Of a stretch of 36,008 bases of DNA, positions 18,105-25,683 are shown piece after piece (position 1 is the stretch's first letter; every line of letters begins with the position of its first letter). The DNA is from Arcobacter sp. Its GTDB lineage: Bacteria; Campylobacterota; Campylobacteria; Campylobacterales; Sulfurimonadaceae. Where the stretch lies: positions 130,403 through 166,410 of the forward strand of contig NVXJ01000004.1 in NCBI GenBank assembly GCA_002733885.1, read 5' to 3'. Both the position numbers and the translations under genes were made by a program. The notes under the pieces are model-generated. The model ran no database searches, had not been told where the DNA came from, and worked only from the letters and a program-made list of their open reading frames with translations.

Positions 18105-18224
18105 GGGTTAGCTCTCTCGTCGCCAAACAGGAAGAGCTAAACCTAACCCAAACACAAATAAGGTGTCTGAGCCAGAATTGTACCTCATACATCCTTATTT
18201 CACAGAATTAATAAGGTTTCTCAT
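18105..18224 (+). promoter_or_regulatory. Structured leader with alternative stems over the ribosome-binding site
   Basis: Three stems can be drawn. Stem 1 pairs GGGTTAGCTCT (18105-18115) with AGAGCT (18133-18138) and AACCC (18145-18149), leaving a 6-base bulge. Stem 2 pairs AATAAGGTGT (18157-18166) with ACATCCTTATT (18189-18199) with one bulged base, and continues inward through TGAG/CTCA. Stem 3 pairs the same CCTTATT (18193-18199) with a second AATAAGG (18210-18216), which contains the AAGG ribosome-binding site 8 bases before the next ATG. Stems 2 and 3 exclude each other, so stem 2 frees and stem 3 hides the ribosome-binding site. Confidence 0.65.
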
Positions 18225-18962
18225 ATGAAATTTAAATTGAAAAAAAAGAAACATCAATATGCGCAAGTGCATGTGAAGCTCTTAAGAAACAAATCCATTT
18301 CTTTAAAAGCTAAAGGACTAGGAGCTGTTCTTGAAAGTTACAGTGATAACTTTGAAGTAACGATGAAGAGTATTGAATTCAATGCTACGGACGGTATAAA
18401 AAGTATTAGAAGTGCAATAAAAGAACTAGAAAATGGTTTTTACTTATATCGCTTTCAAACTCGCGATGAAGCTGGCTTATTCTCGACATACTGGGCTTTT
18501 GACAGTGAGATGCTAGACTTTGATTATCTTCAAGATATGATTAATGAACTAGAGAATATTGTGCAAATCACTAAACAAGATTTATTAAGTTATCCGGGTG
18601 GCCCTCACGGCCATACCGTCACGGATACCCCGTCAGCGGTATACCGCTCAACGGGAGGCCGTCAAAGCACTACATATAATAATACTATTAATCAAAGTAT
18701 AAAGGATAAGAATAATTATCTCTCCCCAAAGAGAGAAAAAAAAGAATCTTTTCCAGAGTTTAGATCAAATGTAATAGATGAATACACTGGTCAAGATTTA
18801 GTATCTAGTGTACCTGGTTTCATGTCTTCTACGGTTATATCAATTTCCCCATTAGGGTACTTACACAACAAGGTATCAAATAAGGATCTTAATTCTTCAG
18901 ACGCTAGAAAGGTATGGGAATGGATTTTTAAAAACCCTGAAGTCATAGGTAGAGGAGTTTAA
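18225..18962 (+). CDS. Replication-initiator-like winged-helix protein
   Basis: The 245-residue protein has an N-terminal domain (~12-92) of the type found in plasmid and phage replication organisers. HVKLLRNKSISLKAKGLGAV is followed by TDGIKSIRSAIKELENGFYL, a winged helix with the conserved lysine-alanine-lysine-glycine turn. Residues ~124-148 are encoded by a GC-rich repeat island, and the C-terminal part (~190-245) has a conserved-looking tail. A role in initiating replication of the excised element is inferred from the domain and from the ParA gene nearby; a transcription-factor role is also possible. The start is set by AATAAGG 8 bases upstream, within an alternative stem. Confidence 0.68.
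   Translation: MKFKLKKKKHQYAQVHVKLLRNKSISLKAKGLGAVLESYSDNFEVTMKSIEFNATDGIKSIRSAIKELENGFYLYRFQTRDEAGLFSTYWAFDSEMLDFDYLQDMINELENIVQITKQDLLSYPGGPHGHTVTDTPSAVYRSTGGRQSTTYNNTINQSIKDKNNYLSPKREKKESFPEFRSNVIDEYTGQDLVSSVPGFMSSTVISISPLGYLHNKVSNKDLNSSDARKVWEWIFKNPEVIGRGV
18594..18668 (+). repeat. GC-rich island of imperfect repeats inside the initiator-like gene
   Basis: Within a ~33% GC gene, these 75 bases contain 50 G or C. Units of the form ATACC...TCA...CGG recur three times in tandem (from 18613, 18625 and 18641), with a looser first copy starting TATCC at 18591. The island contains the perfect 12-bp palindrome GCGGTATACCGC (18636-18647) and the inverted pair GGCC-CTCAC-GGCC (18597-18609). Origins are often embedded in or beside initiator genes, so iteron-like function is possible. 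Confidence 0.6.
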
Positions 18963-18963
18963 A

Positions 18964-19698
18964 ATGAAAAATATACTCATCTATGCCATAGGTATGCTTT
19001 ATTGTTTAATTGAGCTTTACGGGCTTTTTTCAAATGCACAAAGCATATATATGACTACCTATCAGGTTTCATTTGGTTTATTAATAGCTTTTTTAGCAAT
19101 AGTCATATCAAACTTGGGTGATTATAAACATTTTAAATTCATTTTAATTGGCAGCATCGTTATTGGTTTATCAATATTCGTAGCTCTAGCTTTAAAAGAT
19201 TTTAGCCTTGCTAATTTTTTAATTATTGGATTGGGCTTTGGTTTTTATGCTTGGATCTATTTCATTTCTTACTTTGCTCATAAATTCAAAATAAACAATG
19301 TTTTTAAAGTTTTTTTATTAGTAATGCTTGGAATAAGCGCCTTGAGTACTTTAATATCACTTTCATATGTATTGAGTTCTATTGAAACTTCAACAACAAA
19401 TCAACAAACAAAAACTTCACAAAAAGAATACAAAGAGATCATAGGTATTTGGAAACTTCAATCTTTAGATCGTCAATCGAAGGAATTAGGCTTAAGACCT
19501 TTACATAGAACTGATAGTTCTATCACAGGGTACAAAGTCGTATGGTTACAAGCTGATGTCAAAGTACTTGACATTAAGAAAAACAAAATATTTAAAATCA
19601 CAAGTGCAAAGACAGTAAACGCCTGGATTAAAAACAATACCTTCTATTTTTCTCAGGGGAAAAGAGTATATAAAATTTTGAATTTAAAGGCTAACTAA
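18964..19698 (+). CDS. Five-helix membrane protein with soluble C-terminal domain
   Basis: The 244-residue product has about five hydrophobic segments (residues ~2-22, 30-52, 58-80, 84-108 and 112-140), followed by a polar linker and a ~90-residue beta-rich domain beginning GIWKLQSLD. I do not recognise a family. It starts 1 bp after the initiator-like gene stop and its stop overlaps the next start, so it belongs to the same transcript. A part in the membrane apparatus together with the next gene is possible from position only. Confidence 0.7.
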   Translation: MKNILIYAIGMLYCLIELYGLFSNAQSIYMTTYQVSFGLLIAFLAIVISNLGDYKHFKFILIGSIVIGLSIFVALALKDFSLANFLIIGLGFGFYAWIYFISYFAHKFKINNVFKVFLLVMLGISALSTLISLSYVLSSIETSTTNQQTKTSQKEYKEIIGIWKLQSLDRQSKELGLRPLHRTDSSITGYKVVWLQADVKVLDIKKNKIFKITSAKTVNAWIKNNTFYFSQGKRVYKILNLKAN

Positions 19699-22169
19699 TG
19701 GTATTAAAAAAAATAATTTTAACTACAATTTTGATACTTGGAATTAATACAAATCTTTACTCAAAAGAGTTATGGGAAGAAAACAAAGTTGAAGAGGATA
19801 ACTTTGTCACGGCACTTTCAAAAGAGGTTTATTCAAAAATTAATAAATCGGTTGAGGAATCCCTACAAAAAAAAGCAGGCTCTCCCTCTCCTTCTGCACA
19901 ATACTTTAAACAGGTATCTTACAGCTCATGTGAAACGGCTAAAGACCTTGTTTGTCCTCCTCTAAGAACTCCAAAATTTCATATATCTAGGATTAATCAA
20001 ATTAATCCTAGAACAGGGAAAATCACTTGTTCAGTACATCAAAATTCACAAACAAACATCTCATCTACTTCAAGCACTGAGTATTTATTTAACCCAATTG
20101 CAACCTTTACATTTTACAATAAGGCTTGCCAGCAAAACTTTGAAGACACCACCGTGGAAGACTCAAAGATTGAAGAAATATCACTGAATGCGCATGTTAC
20201 TTTTGAAGAGACATTAGGAAATGATGAATTCGCTCATACAGGGACAATCGGCAGCATAAATGAAAGCTTTGGCTTTACTGATCTACTTGATGCTATTGCT
20301 GGAATGAATACAGAAATTATCGACTTTCAGAAAACTATTAAGCTTGGAGAATTAACACTGCAAGAAGGCTTAATATTAACTTCTGATAATGCTTCTATGG
20401 AAAGGGTTAAATTAAATACAAACCTTAATAGGTTGAGAAAAATTGCAAATGATTTAGCCGAAGAAACTAACACTCAATTTATAAACCCTTTTGATAAACC
20501 TTCTGAAGTTAGAGCTGCTGAACTAGAAAAAAATCAGATATTAGCTAACCACGACACACTTTTTTTTATAAATGTAATTATGGGTACCAATGAAATCATC
20601 ACACAACTTTTATTAGTACTTGCCTTTATTGCTATTGGTTGGAACTCTTTATATTTAGGCTCAAAATTATTATCTAATAAAATGAATGATGCCTCGCCTG
20701 ATAAGTCACTTATTTTATCAGGTGTTTTCGCCATATTCTTACTTTCATTTCTCGCTTCTAACACAACGGTAATTAGTATTAAAAATGAAGGTGAAAAGAG
20801 TATTAAACTTGTGCAAACTAGGGTTCAAGGCTATTTAGGGTTTATTTATCAAGAAACAAACTCTATGGCAGATGATCTGGCTAAAGTTATTACTACTTTA
20901 TATTTAAAAAATATGAATCAGAAATCATCTGTAAACTCTGTTTCGATGATTAAGGAAGTAGAACTAGAACTAGAAAAACTCTTCAAAGAAGGAACGCTTC
21001 TTTCTGAGTTAGACAAACGTTGTAGTGTCCAATTTAGATTAAGGGACATATCCGGTGCATATCGTGATTTACCAGCGGTTAAGCATCAAAACAACATATA
21101 TCCTTTTACCGAGCTAGAAGGTCAAAAACTCAGTAAAGCACCTTATCAAAGGTTTTTAACGCCTTCCACCCTTCAAATTATAAATAGTACCAGTACAGGC
21201 TATTCATCGTTTGAAGCTTGTTCTTGGAATAAGAAAAAATTAAATGCTAATGCTATTAAGATTTCGAGTTTTGAAAAGCGTATTGCGGATTTTAACGATG
21301 TTGATAAGCTAGAAGCTAAACGAATCAAACTAGAGGCTATTAATAGTTTAGCCTGGGCAACGTATAGTGAATATGGGTATTGGTCTATTGCCTTCTTACC
21401 AGTAACTAAAATGGTGCAAGACACACTGACAAAATTAGTAGATAAAGAGGCTGAATACAAGTACTTATTATTAGAAGGAGATACTGAGGTAATGGCTAAA
21501 TTTGCGGCTAAGAATAGCTTCCTTTTAGCGTTCTTCGATACGTCCTCTCTACAGGCCCTTCTTAAAAAAGCTACTGCTTTTCTTCCAACTAGTTGGATTC
21601 CATTTTTAGGAGATATTGTTGGTGACAGTTTAGTGCTCGCTGCAACATTGATTATTGTGGATCTTCTAAATGCTCTGGTTGATATTTTAAAAATCGGGCT
21701 GTTTTTAGCAATAGGTATATATGTATTCACGCTTACCTTCATAGAGAAGCTTTCTGTTTATATTATCTCACCCTTTAGTATTTTAAGTGCTCTTAGCCAA
21801 CGCCAGCATGAACGTATCACTTTAATTGCTTCGAGAGTTATTTATGTGTCTATCAAACCTATCTTATACATCTTTGCGATGGTCTTGACATTGTTTGCAC
21901 TGTCGGTTACTCAGCATATATATAGTTTCTTTATGAACGATTTTGGAACAATTATTAGCACATCAGGCGGCTGGATTTCATATATTATTAATCCTTTATA
22001 TAGTGCCGTCTTTGACATCTTGTATCACGCACTTCAATTCATAATGATTTGGTATTTATTGACTAGCCTTCCTAAATGGTGGGCCGAGATATTAGAGGTG
22101 AACACAAATTCTCTCGCGGATAAGATGAACGACACTATCAGACACGCTGTATCTGGAAAGATGCAATAA
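19698..22169 (+). CDS. Large polytopic membrane protein, DotA/TraY- or VirB6/TrbL-like
   Basis: The 823-residue protein has a signal peptide (MVLKKIILTTILILGINTNL) and a large periplasmic-looking region with four cysteines (78, 86, 111, 144). Two membrane segments follow (~288-320 and 336-356), then a second soluble region (~357-590) and a C-terminal cluster of ~5 membrane segments (~620-800). This alternation resembles DotA/TraY and, more loosely, VirB6/TrbL proteins, which line the inner-membrane channel of type IV secretion systems. The family call is by architecture, not by a diagnostic motif. The coupling-protein and relaxase genes downstream support a transfer role. Confidence 0.65.
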   Translation: MVLKKIILTTILILGINTNLYSKELWEENKVEEDNFVTALSKEVYSKINKSVEESLQKKAGSPSPSAQYFKQVSYSSCETAKDLVCPPLRTPKFHISRINQINPRTGKITCSVHQNSQTNISSTSSTEYLFNPIATFTFYNKACQQNFEDTTVEDSKIEEISLNAHVTFEETLGNDEFAHTGTIGSINESFGFTDLLDAIAGMNTEIIDFQKTIKLGELTLQEGLILTSDNASMERVKLNTNLNRLRKIANDLAEETNTQFINPFDKPSEVRAAELEKNQILANHDTLFFINVIMGTNEIITQLLLVLAFIAIGWNSLYLGSKLLSNKMNDASPDKSLILSGVFAIFLLSFLASNTTVISIKNEGEKSIKLVQTRVQGYLGFIYQETNSMADDLAKVITTLYLKNMNQKSSVNSVSMIKEVELELEKLFKEGTLLSELDKRCSVQFRLRDISGAYRDLPAVKHQNNIYPFTELEGQKLSKAPYQRFLTPSTLQIINSTSTGYSSFEACSWNKKKLNANAIKISSFEKRIADFNDVDKLEAKRIKLEAINSLAWATYSEYGYWSIAFLPVTKMVQDTLTKLVDKEAEYKYLLLEGDTEVMAKFAAKNSFLLAFFDTSSLQALLKKATAFLPTSWIPFLGDIVGDSLVLAATLIIVDLLNALVDILKIGLFLAIGIYVFTLTFIEKLSVYIISPFSILSALSQRQHERITLIASRVIYVSIKPILYIFAMVLTLFALSVTQHIYSFFMNDFGTIISTSGGWISYIINPLYSAVFDILYHALQFIMIWYLLTSLPKWWAEILEVNTNSLADKMNDTIRHAVSGKMQ

Positions 22170-22199
22170 GGTTTAAATTCTCCAATAAAAGCTTTTTCT

Positions 22200-22217
22200 A
22201 GCCTTCTTTTGAAGGCT
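22200..22217 (+). terminator. Hairpin after the large membrane-protein gene
   Basis: AGCCTTC (22200-22206) and GAAGGCT (22211-22217) form a 7-bp stem with a TTTT loop 30 bp after the stop at 22169. The following bases (TAAAGCGATTT) lack a run of T, so it would be a weak Rho-independent terminator or a processing/stability hairpin. Confidence 0.4.
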
Positions 22218-22303
22218 TAAAGCGATTTGATTACCTTCCTATCAATCCCTAACACTCTAATTTTACCAAAAAATAACTAGCTGTTTCTGGTGTTGTTCAG
22301 TAT

Positions 22304-22318
22304 TGTAATAGTATTACA
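22304..22318. promoter_or_regulatory. Palindromic operator-like site
   Basis: TGTAATAGTATTACA is a 15-bp palindrome with a single central base, 20 bp upstream of copy 2 of the duplicated block. The sequence shares the TAATA/TATTA motif with the octamers inside the block and may be an additional site for the same regulator. Confidence 0.5.
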
Positions 22319-22338
22319 TTTAACAGAATATAAACAAA

Positions 22339-22440
22339 TAGTATTAATACGTTACATTTTAAGGTGTTTGTAATATTAGTAATATTACAATACTTATGTA
22401 AACATATAAATAATAATAGTATTTATACAATACTAAAAAA
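22339..22440. repeat. Duplicated regulatory block, copy 2
   Basis: This block matches 17533-17633. The first ~58 bases, from TAGTATTAATACGTTACATT through TAATATTAGTAATATTACAA, differ at two or three positions; the rest is looser but ends in the same TACTAAAA before a ribosome-binding site. It stands before the run of genes from 22450 to 29971, as copy 1 stands before the run from 17641 to 22169. Confidence 0.8.
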
Positions 22441-22449
22441 GGATTGAAG

Positions 22450-22878
22450 ATGAAAAAGAACAACTTAGTAAACCCCTTGATTTTAATAGGATTGGCTTTC
22501 GGTTTTGTAGTTTTAATGATGACAAGTGACCATTCAAAAAGAATAGACGCAAGAGCTGCTGCGGCACAAAAAAAGACCCAATTGGATGATAAGGTAATAC
22601 TTGTTGATTTAGTAGATCAAAACAGCTCTCTATGGCACGCTTCGGAGGGTTTGAAAAATACTTCTAAAGATGTATTGGTGCTCGCTCAACAACTACAATA
22701 CAAAATTGAAATTGGTGAATATACAGGTCTAACAATAAAACAATTAAAACTATGTATGGGAACACTGATTGCCAAGATAGAAGCGGTTGAAGTTTCAAAA
22801 GCAGAGATGAAGGCAGGAAATACACCAATTTTTCCATCAATCTATTTCAATGAAGGAGAAAAACATGAGAATGAATAA
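22450..22878 (+). CDS. Membrane-anchored protein of unknown function
   Basis: The 142-residue protein has a short basic N-terminus and one membrane segment (residues ~7-25, NPLILIGLAFGFVVLMM), then a soluble helical region probably in the periplasm. I chose the ATG at 22450 because AAGGA lies 6 bases upstream; the TTG at 22444 would abut the ribosome-binding site. No family is recognised. It is the first gene behind copy 2 of the duplicated block and its 3' end overlaps a small gene at 22865. Confidence 0.7.
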   Translation: MKKNNLVNPLILIGLAFGFVVLMMTSDHSKRIDARAAAAQKKTQLDDKVILVDLVDQNSSLWHASEGLKNTSKDVLVLAQQLQYKIEIGEYTGLTIKQLKLCMGTLIAKIEAVEVSKAEMKAGNTPIFPSIYFNEGEKHENE

Positions 22879-22990
22879 ACAAACAACCAATGTAGTCGCG
22901 TTATGCGCGGTATTTGGATTGATAGAGACTACTGGATTTGGTAATTTTTTAACAAATGTTTGGCATATGACCATTAATTATTTTAAATAA
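22865..22990 (+). CDS. 41-residue small protein
   Basis: A short frame begins MRMNKQTTNVVALCAVFGLI and ends NVWHMTINYFK. It has one hydrophobic segment (~9-20) and a second amphipathic part. AAGGAG ends 6 bases upstream of the ATG, an excellent ribosome-binding site, and the start overlaps the preceding gene by 14 bp as is typical of coupled genes. The next gene begins 13 bp after the stop. It is probably a small membrane-associated peptide; its function is unknown. Confidence 0.65.
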   Translation: MRMNKQTTNVVALCAVFGLIETTGFGNFLTNVWHMTINYFK

Positions 22991-23003
22991 AAAGGATTAG
23001 AAA

Positions 23004-23348
23004 ATGAGTTTACTTAACACAATTGCTAAGAAGAAATTAGCTGAAAATAACAAAACATCAGGATATATGGAAATATTTGCCCTTTGCCTACTAGTTAACA
23101 CCTCTACTAGACACGACATTTTCTGTAGATTTTCTGGCCATACAAACAGCCTCAATATATGTGTTTATAAAGAAGGTTGGATAGACGGTGAATACCCTTC
23201 ATTTCAGGAAACTATTTACGAAAGTGAAAAAGATGCTGAAATTATTAATTATTTCAAAGAGCTATTGAATAAAACACCAGCAGAAGTACTTTGTTTAGAT
23301 GAGGAAAACCGCATCACAGAACCACCTTTCCCATTTAAATTTGCATAA
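23004..23348 (+). CDS. Hypothetical cytoplasmic protein
   Basis: The 114-residue protein has no signal peptide, membrane segment or recognised motif. Composition is ordinary and the ATG is preceded by AAGGA with 7-base spacing. The C-terminal part (DAEIINYFKELLNKTPAEVL) is helical. It lies in the operon between the small protein and the acidic membrane protein. I do not recognise it. Confidence 0.68.
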   Translation: MSLLNTIAKKKLAENNKTSGYMEIFALCLLVNTSTRHDIFCRFSGHTNSLNICVYKEGWIDGEYPSFQETIYESEKDAEIINYFKELLNKTPAEVLCLDEENRITEPPFPFKFA

Positions 23349-23357
23349 GGACTAAAG

Positions 23358-24008
23358 ATGGATTTAGATGACCCACTAGATGATGATGGGATGAGCATTG
23401 ATAATTTTGGTCCTCAAAGCAGCATTGACGATGATGAAGAGGCGGGGAATGAAGGTTCTGAGCCTGAAGAAGAACGTCCCTCTCGTGAAGAAGTTGCTGA
23501 ATTACCACCCAAAAGAAATATTAACAGCGAGATGATGGTTAATATTGAAAATATTCAAGACTTGATATCTAGCGTCGAGTACGCCTCGATTCAACTTAAA
23601 AAGGCAAATGATGAGGCTGGTAAATACCGTGATAACGAAAATTATAGTGCAGTTCTAAATGAGCTTCAGAAATTACAGAAGGAGGTTAAAAAAGTTAACC
23701 CAGACTCAATTGATTTAAGTCCTTTGAACAATGTCATGTTCGAGATTGAAGAGTTTAATAAGTTTAAATCATACGTGTCTACATTTAAGTTCAAATCTAT
23801 TTGGGTTTCGCTCTCTTTTGGGTTTCTAGGAGGTAGTATCTTAGCAAGTGTCTTGGTGTTGGTATTTCAATATCCAGTAATTGCTTTAAATGTAAAAAGA
23901 ACCATTAAGAAAGACAATTATTTAGTTTCTCGTAAGAGTTTTAATATCAAAAAAAATGGTGATGGGTCATTCACTGTAATTAAAAAAGGAAATAAAAATG
24001 AATGGTAA
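23358..24008 (+). CDS. Acidic coiled-coil protein with C-terminal membrane segment
   Basis: The 216-residue protein starts with a highly acidic, disordered stretch (residues 1-48, many D and E). A coiled-coil-like helix follows (~55-135), and one hydrophobic segment (~150-175, SLSFGFLGGSILASVLVLVF) with a short basic tail. This layout resembles membrane-attached relaxosome accessory proteins, but no family motif is visible. Its last codons overlap the ParA start by 11 bp, so the two are co-translated. Confidence 0.68.
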   Translation: MDLDDPLDDDGMSIDNFGPQSSIDDDEEAGNEGSEPEEERPSREEVAELPPKRNINSEMMVNIENIQDLISSVEYASIQLKKANDEAGKYRDNENYSAVLNELQKLQKEVKKVNPDSIDLSPLNNVMFEIEEFNKFKSYVSTFKFKSIWVSLSFGFLGGSILASVLVLVFQYPVIALNVKRTIKKDNYLVSRKSFNIKKNGDGSFTVIKKGNKNEW

Positions 24009-24792
24009 TGTAATAGCAATAGTAAATGAAAAAGGTGGCGTTGGTAAAACAAATACATCATTAGCAGCAGCTTACGCTTTAGCAAGAGCAGGAAAAGATT
24101 TCTTTATATTGGAAATTGATAGTTCAAATGATTCAGGATCAGAGCTTCACAAATCTGAAGTGTTAAAAGACAGAGTACAAAGTGTAAATTTAGACAAAGC
24201 AAATGACGCGCTCAGCAGTGCTATTTTTAAGGTATTAACAAGTGATACGACGGTCATAATCGATGCCGGTGCATCAGGAGATACAAGAGATGTTATTAAA
24301 AAGATCAGAGACCTGGAACTTGAAAATGTTTCTTGGTGTATTCCTATTCAGAATTCTCTTAAACAGATGCAGAATCTAAGAAGCACTTACAAACTCATTG
24401 ATGATTCTGAAAATACTTACGTTGTGAAGAATCAAGTTAATACCGATGAAGATTATCTTCAGACTAATGATGACTATATTTTCTTTGAGGGTTCAAAAAG
24501 ATATGGCCGAAAGTCGGTAAGAAAAGAACTAGAACTTGAAAGTTTAAATGTTATTGAGATTCCCAGATCAGAAATGTTTGAATTGGCAGAGAGCTCTAAT
24601 GAGACACTCTATGATATTGCTCAATTAGCTGTCGAGTATTCACCAAAAGAAGCAAGAGAAATTTTCGCGGAATTGGGTGAGGCCGAGTTTATTGAAAATA
24701 TGGCTCGATTTTCAGTTGCACAGCAAAGCTTTAAATTATTAAGTCGACTTGAAAAAGAGTTTGGAATTTTGATCCATGAATCCGAAGCTTGA
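23998..24792 (+). CDS. ParA/MinD-type ATPase
   Basis: The protein begins MNGNVIAIVNEKGGVGKTNT, giving the deviant Walker A motif KGGVGKT (12-18) of ParA/MinD/Soj ATPases, with a Walker B region TTVIIDAGASGD. These ATPases dimerise on ATP and bind DNA to position plasmids, chromosomes or protein complexes. The C-terminal ~100 residues are divergent. The small HTH gene that overlaps its end could encode the centromere-binding partner. In this context it may stabilise the element when it is excised or position the transfer complex; both are inferences. Confidence 0.88.
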   Translation: MNGNVIAIVNEKGGVGKTNTSLAAAYALARAGKDFFILEIDSSNDSGSELHKSEVLKDRVQSVNLDKANDALSSAIFKVLTSDTTVIIDAGASGDTRDVIKKIRDLELENVSWCIPIQNSLKQMQNLRSTYKLIDDSENTYVVKNQVNTDEDYLQTNDDYIFFEGSKRYGRKSVRKELELESLNVIEIPRSEMFELAESSNETLYDIAQLAVEYSPKEAREIFAELGEAEFIENMARFSVAQQSFKLLSRLEKEFGILIHESEA

Positions 24793-25057
24793 AAAATTTG
24801 TGGCTGAAAACGAGCCTCATCATAAACTCAAAAAGTATGAAGAAGAGATCTTCTTTCTTTATGACAAGGGATACTCTCATAATCAAATAAGAGCTTATTT
24901 AGTTGAGGAATATGATTTTGAAACCACCCGTCAAACAATCTCAAAACTCTTAAAAAAGAGAGTGGGAACGGTAGCGAAACCATCAGTGGGAACTGACTCT
25001 AAAAAGAGTGGGAACGAGGATAGAAGCAAGAAGCTTTTAGACAAGCTCAATCAATAA
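24776..25057 (+). CDS. Small helix-turn-helix protein, possible ParA partner
   Basis: The 93-residue basic protein has a helix-turn-helix-like core (YDKGYSHNQIRAYLVEEYDF then TTRQTISKLLKKR) and a disordered lysine-rich tail. Its start overlaps the ParA gene by 17 bp. Gene pairs of this kind commonly encode the ATPase and a DNA-binding adaptor. The six GTTAAC boxes directly downstream could be its binding sites. The partner role is inferred; the DNA-binding fold is a moderate-confidence reading. Confidence 0.7.
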   Translation: MNPKLEKFVAENEPHHKLKKYEEEIFFLYDKGYSHNQIRAYLVEEYDFETTRQTISKLLKKRVGTVAKPSVGTDSKKSGNEDRSKKLLDKLNQ

Positions 25058-25122
25058 AAGGGGTTTTTAAGGGGTTTCCCCTTGAGAATGAACAGTGCGG
25101 CGTTAGCCAAACTGCTTCGTTC

Positions 25123-25155
25123 CTATTTAACTCCTGCTAAACAGGATGTAAATAG
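25123..25155 (+). repeat. Inverted repeat, candidate oriT hairpin
   Basis: CTATTTA (25123-25129) pairs with TAAATAG (25149-25155) and TCCTG (25132-25136) with CAGGA (25142-25146), separated by a two-base mismatch and closed by a CTAAA loop. That makes 12 paired bases. Such hairpins lie next to the nick site in many oriT regions and are recognised by the relaxase. Confidence 0.6.
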
Positions 25156-25207
25156 ATGGTAGGGGAAGTTATCTAGTGTTAACCCTAGACCGCTTTTGTT
25201 AATTTTA

Positions 25208-25330
25208 ATGTTAACAGATGTATCAAGATGTTAACCCGTGTAACACTATGTTTGTAAATGTAAAGATAAAGTTAACCAAATGTTAGGTTGGCTTTTTCAT
25301 GAATGTTAACAGATGTAACAAGATGTTAAC
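25208..25330 (+). repeat. Two 28-bp direct repeats with GTTAAC boxes
   Basis: The copies at 25208-25235 and 25303-25330 differ at one base and have the form GTTAAC-N14-GTTAAC, with AGATGT repeated inside. Two more GTTAAC hexamers lie at 25178 and 25271. GTTAAC is itself palindromic. Repeated palindromic boxes of this density suggest binding of the MobC-like protein or of the HTH partner of ParA. Confidence 0.75.
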
Positions 25331-25362
25331 TAATGTATTTGATTGTAAAGGAAATGTTAATT

Positions 25363-25683
25363 ATGGCAGAAATCAAATTCTCAAAAAGACTCACAGCGCG
25401 AGTTACTGAGGCGGAATATAATAAAGTTATGGACAAAATATCAGGTACTAATATTACTAAAAGTACTTTCTTAAGAGACGCTGTTTTACTAAATAAAACT
25501 TCGGTAAAAGAGATAGATAAAGAGTTTCAAAAACGAGTGTTGTTTTTACTATCAAATATATCAAATAACGTTAATCAAATTGCACATCATACTAATATCC
25601 ATAAGAAATTTGATTCACAGATATTATCAAAACTTAATGAAATTCTTAATGTTGCAAAATCAACTGCTGAAGGAGTAGCGTAA
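25363..25683 (+). CDS. MobC-like relaxosome accessory protein
   Basis: From the ATG at 25363 the product has 106 residues. It begins with a ribbon-helix-helix-like strand and helices (IKFSKRLTARVTEAEYNKV, then ITKSTFLRDAVL) and contains FLLSNISNNVNQIAHHTN. That matches the conserved N-N-x-N-Q-I segment of MobC/BexC-type mobilization proteins. These bind oriT and help the relaxase open the strands. AAAGGA lies 10 bases upstream; the earlier ATG at 25333 lies inside the repeat region without a ribosome-binding site. The stop overlaps the relaxase start by one base. Confidence 0.83.
   Translation: MAEIKFSKRLTARVTEAEYNKVMDKISGTNITKSTFLRDAVLLNKTSVKEIDKEFQKRVLFLLSNISNNVNQIAHHTNIHKKFDSQILSKLNEILNVAKSTAEGVA

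Larger units (their letters stand above)
25058..25362 (+). other. Gene-free region with candidate oriT and repeat sites
   Basis: These 305 bases lie between the ParA-partner gene and the mobC-like and relaxase genes, the usual place for an origin of transfer. They contain a GGGG/CCCC hairpin (25069-25083), a long inverted repeat with 5-base loop (25123-25155), two 28-bp direct repeats and six GTTAAC hexamers (25178-25330). No conserved nick sequence was recognised. Confidence 0.6.

Noticed and set aside
21200-21742. Reverse-strand 180-codon open frame inside the large membrane-protein gene
   Set aside because: It overlaps fully a continuous 823-codon gene with signal peptide and membrane segments; serine-rich composition is that of an antisense shadow.
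25069-25083. AAGGGG-TTT-CCCCTT hairpin as terminator of the ParA operon
   Set aside because: It is not followed by a T run on either strand; kept only as a structural element of the oriT region.
25178-25330. Regularly recurring GTTAAC motifs that might suggest a CRISPR array
   Set aside because: There are only two long repeats with one long interval, the hexamers are unevenly spaced and no cas gene is present; binding sites fit better.
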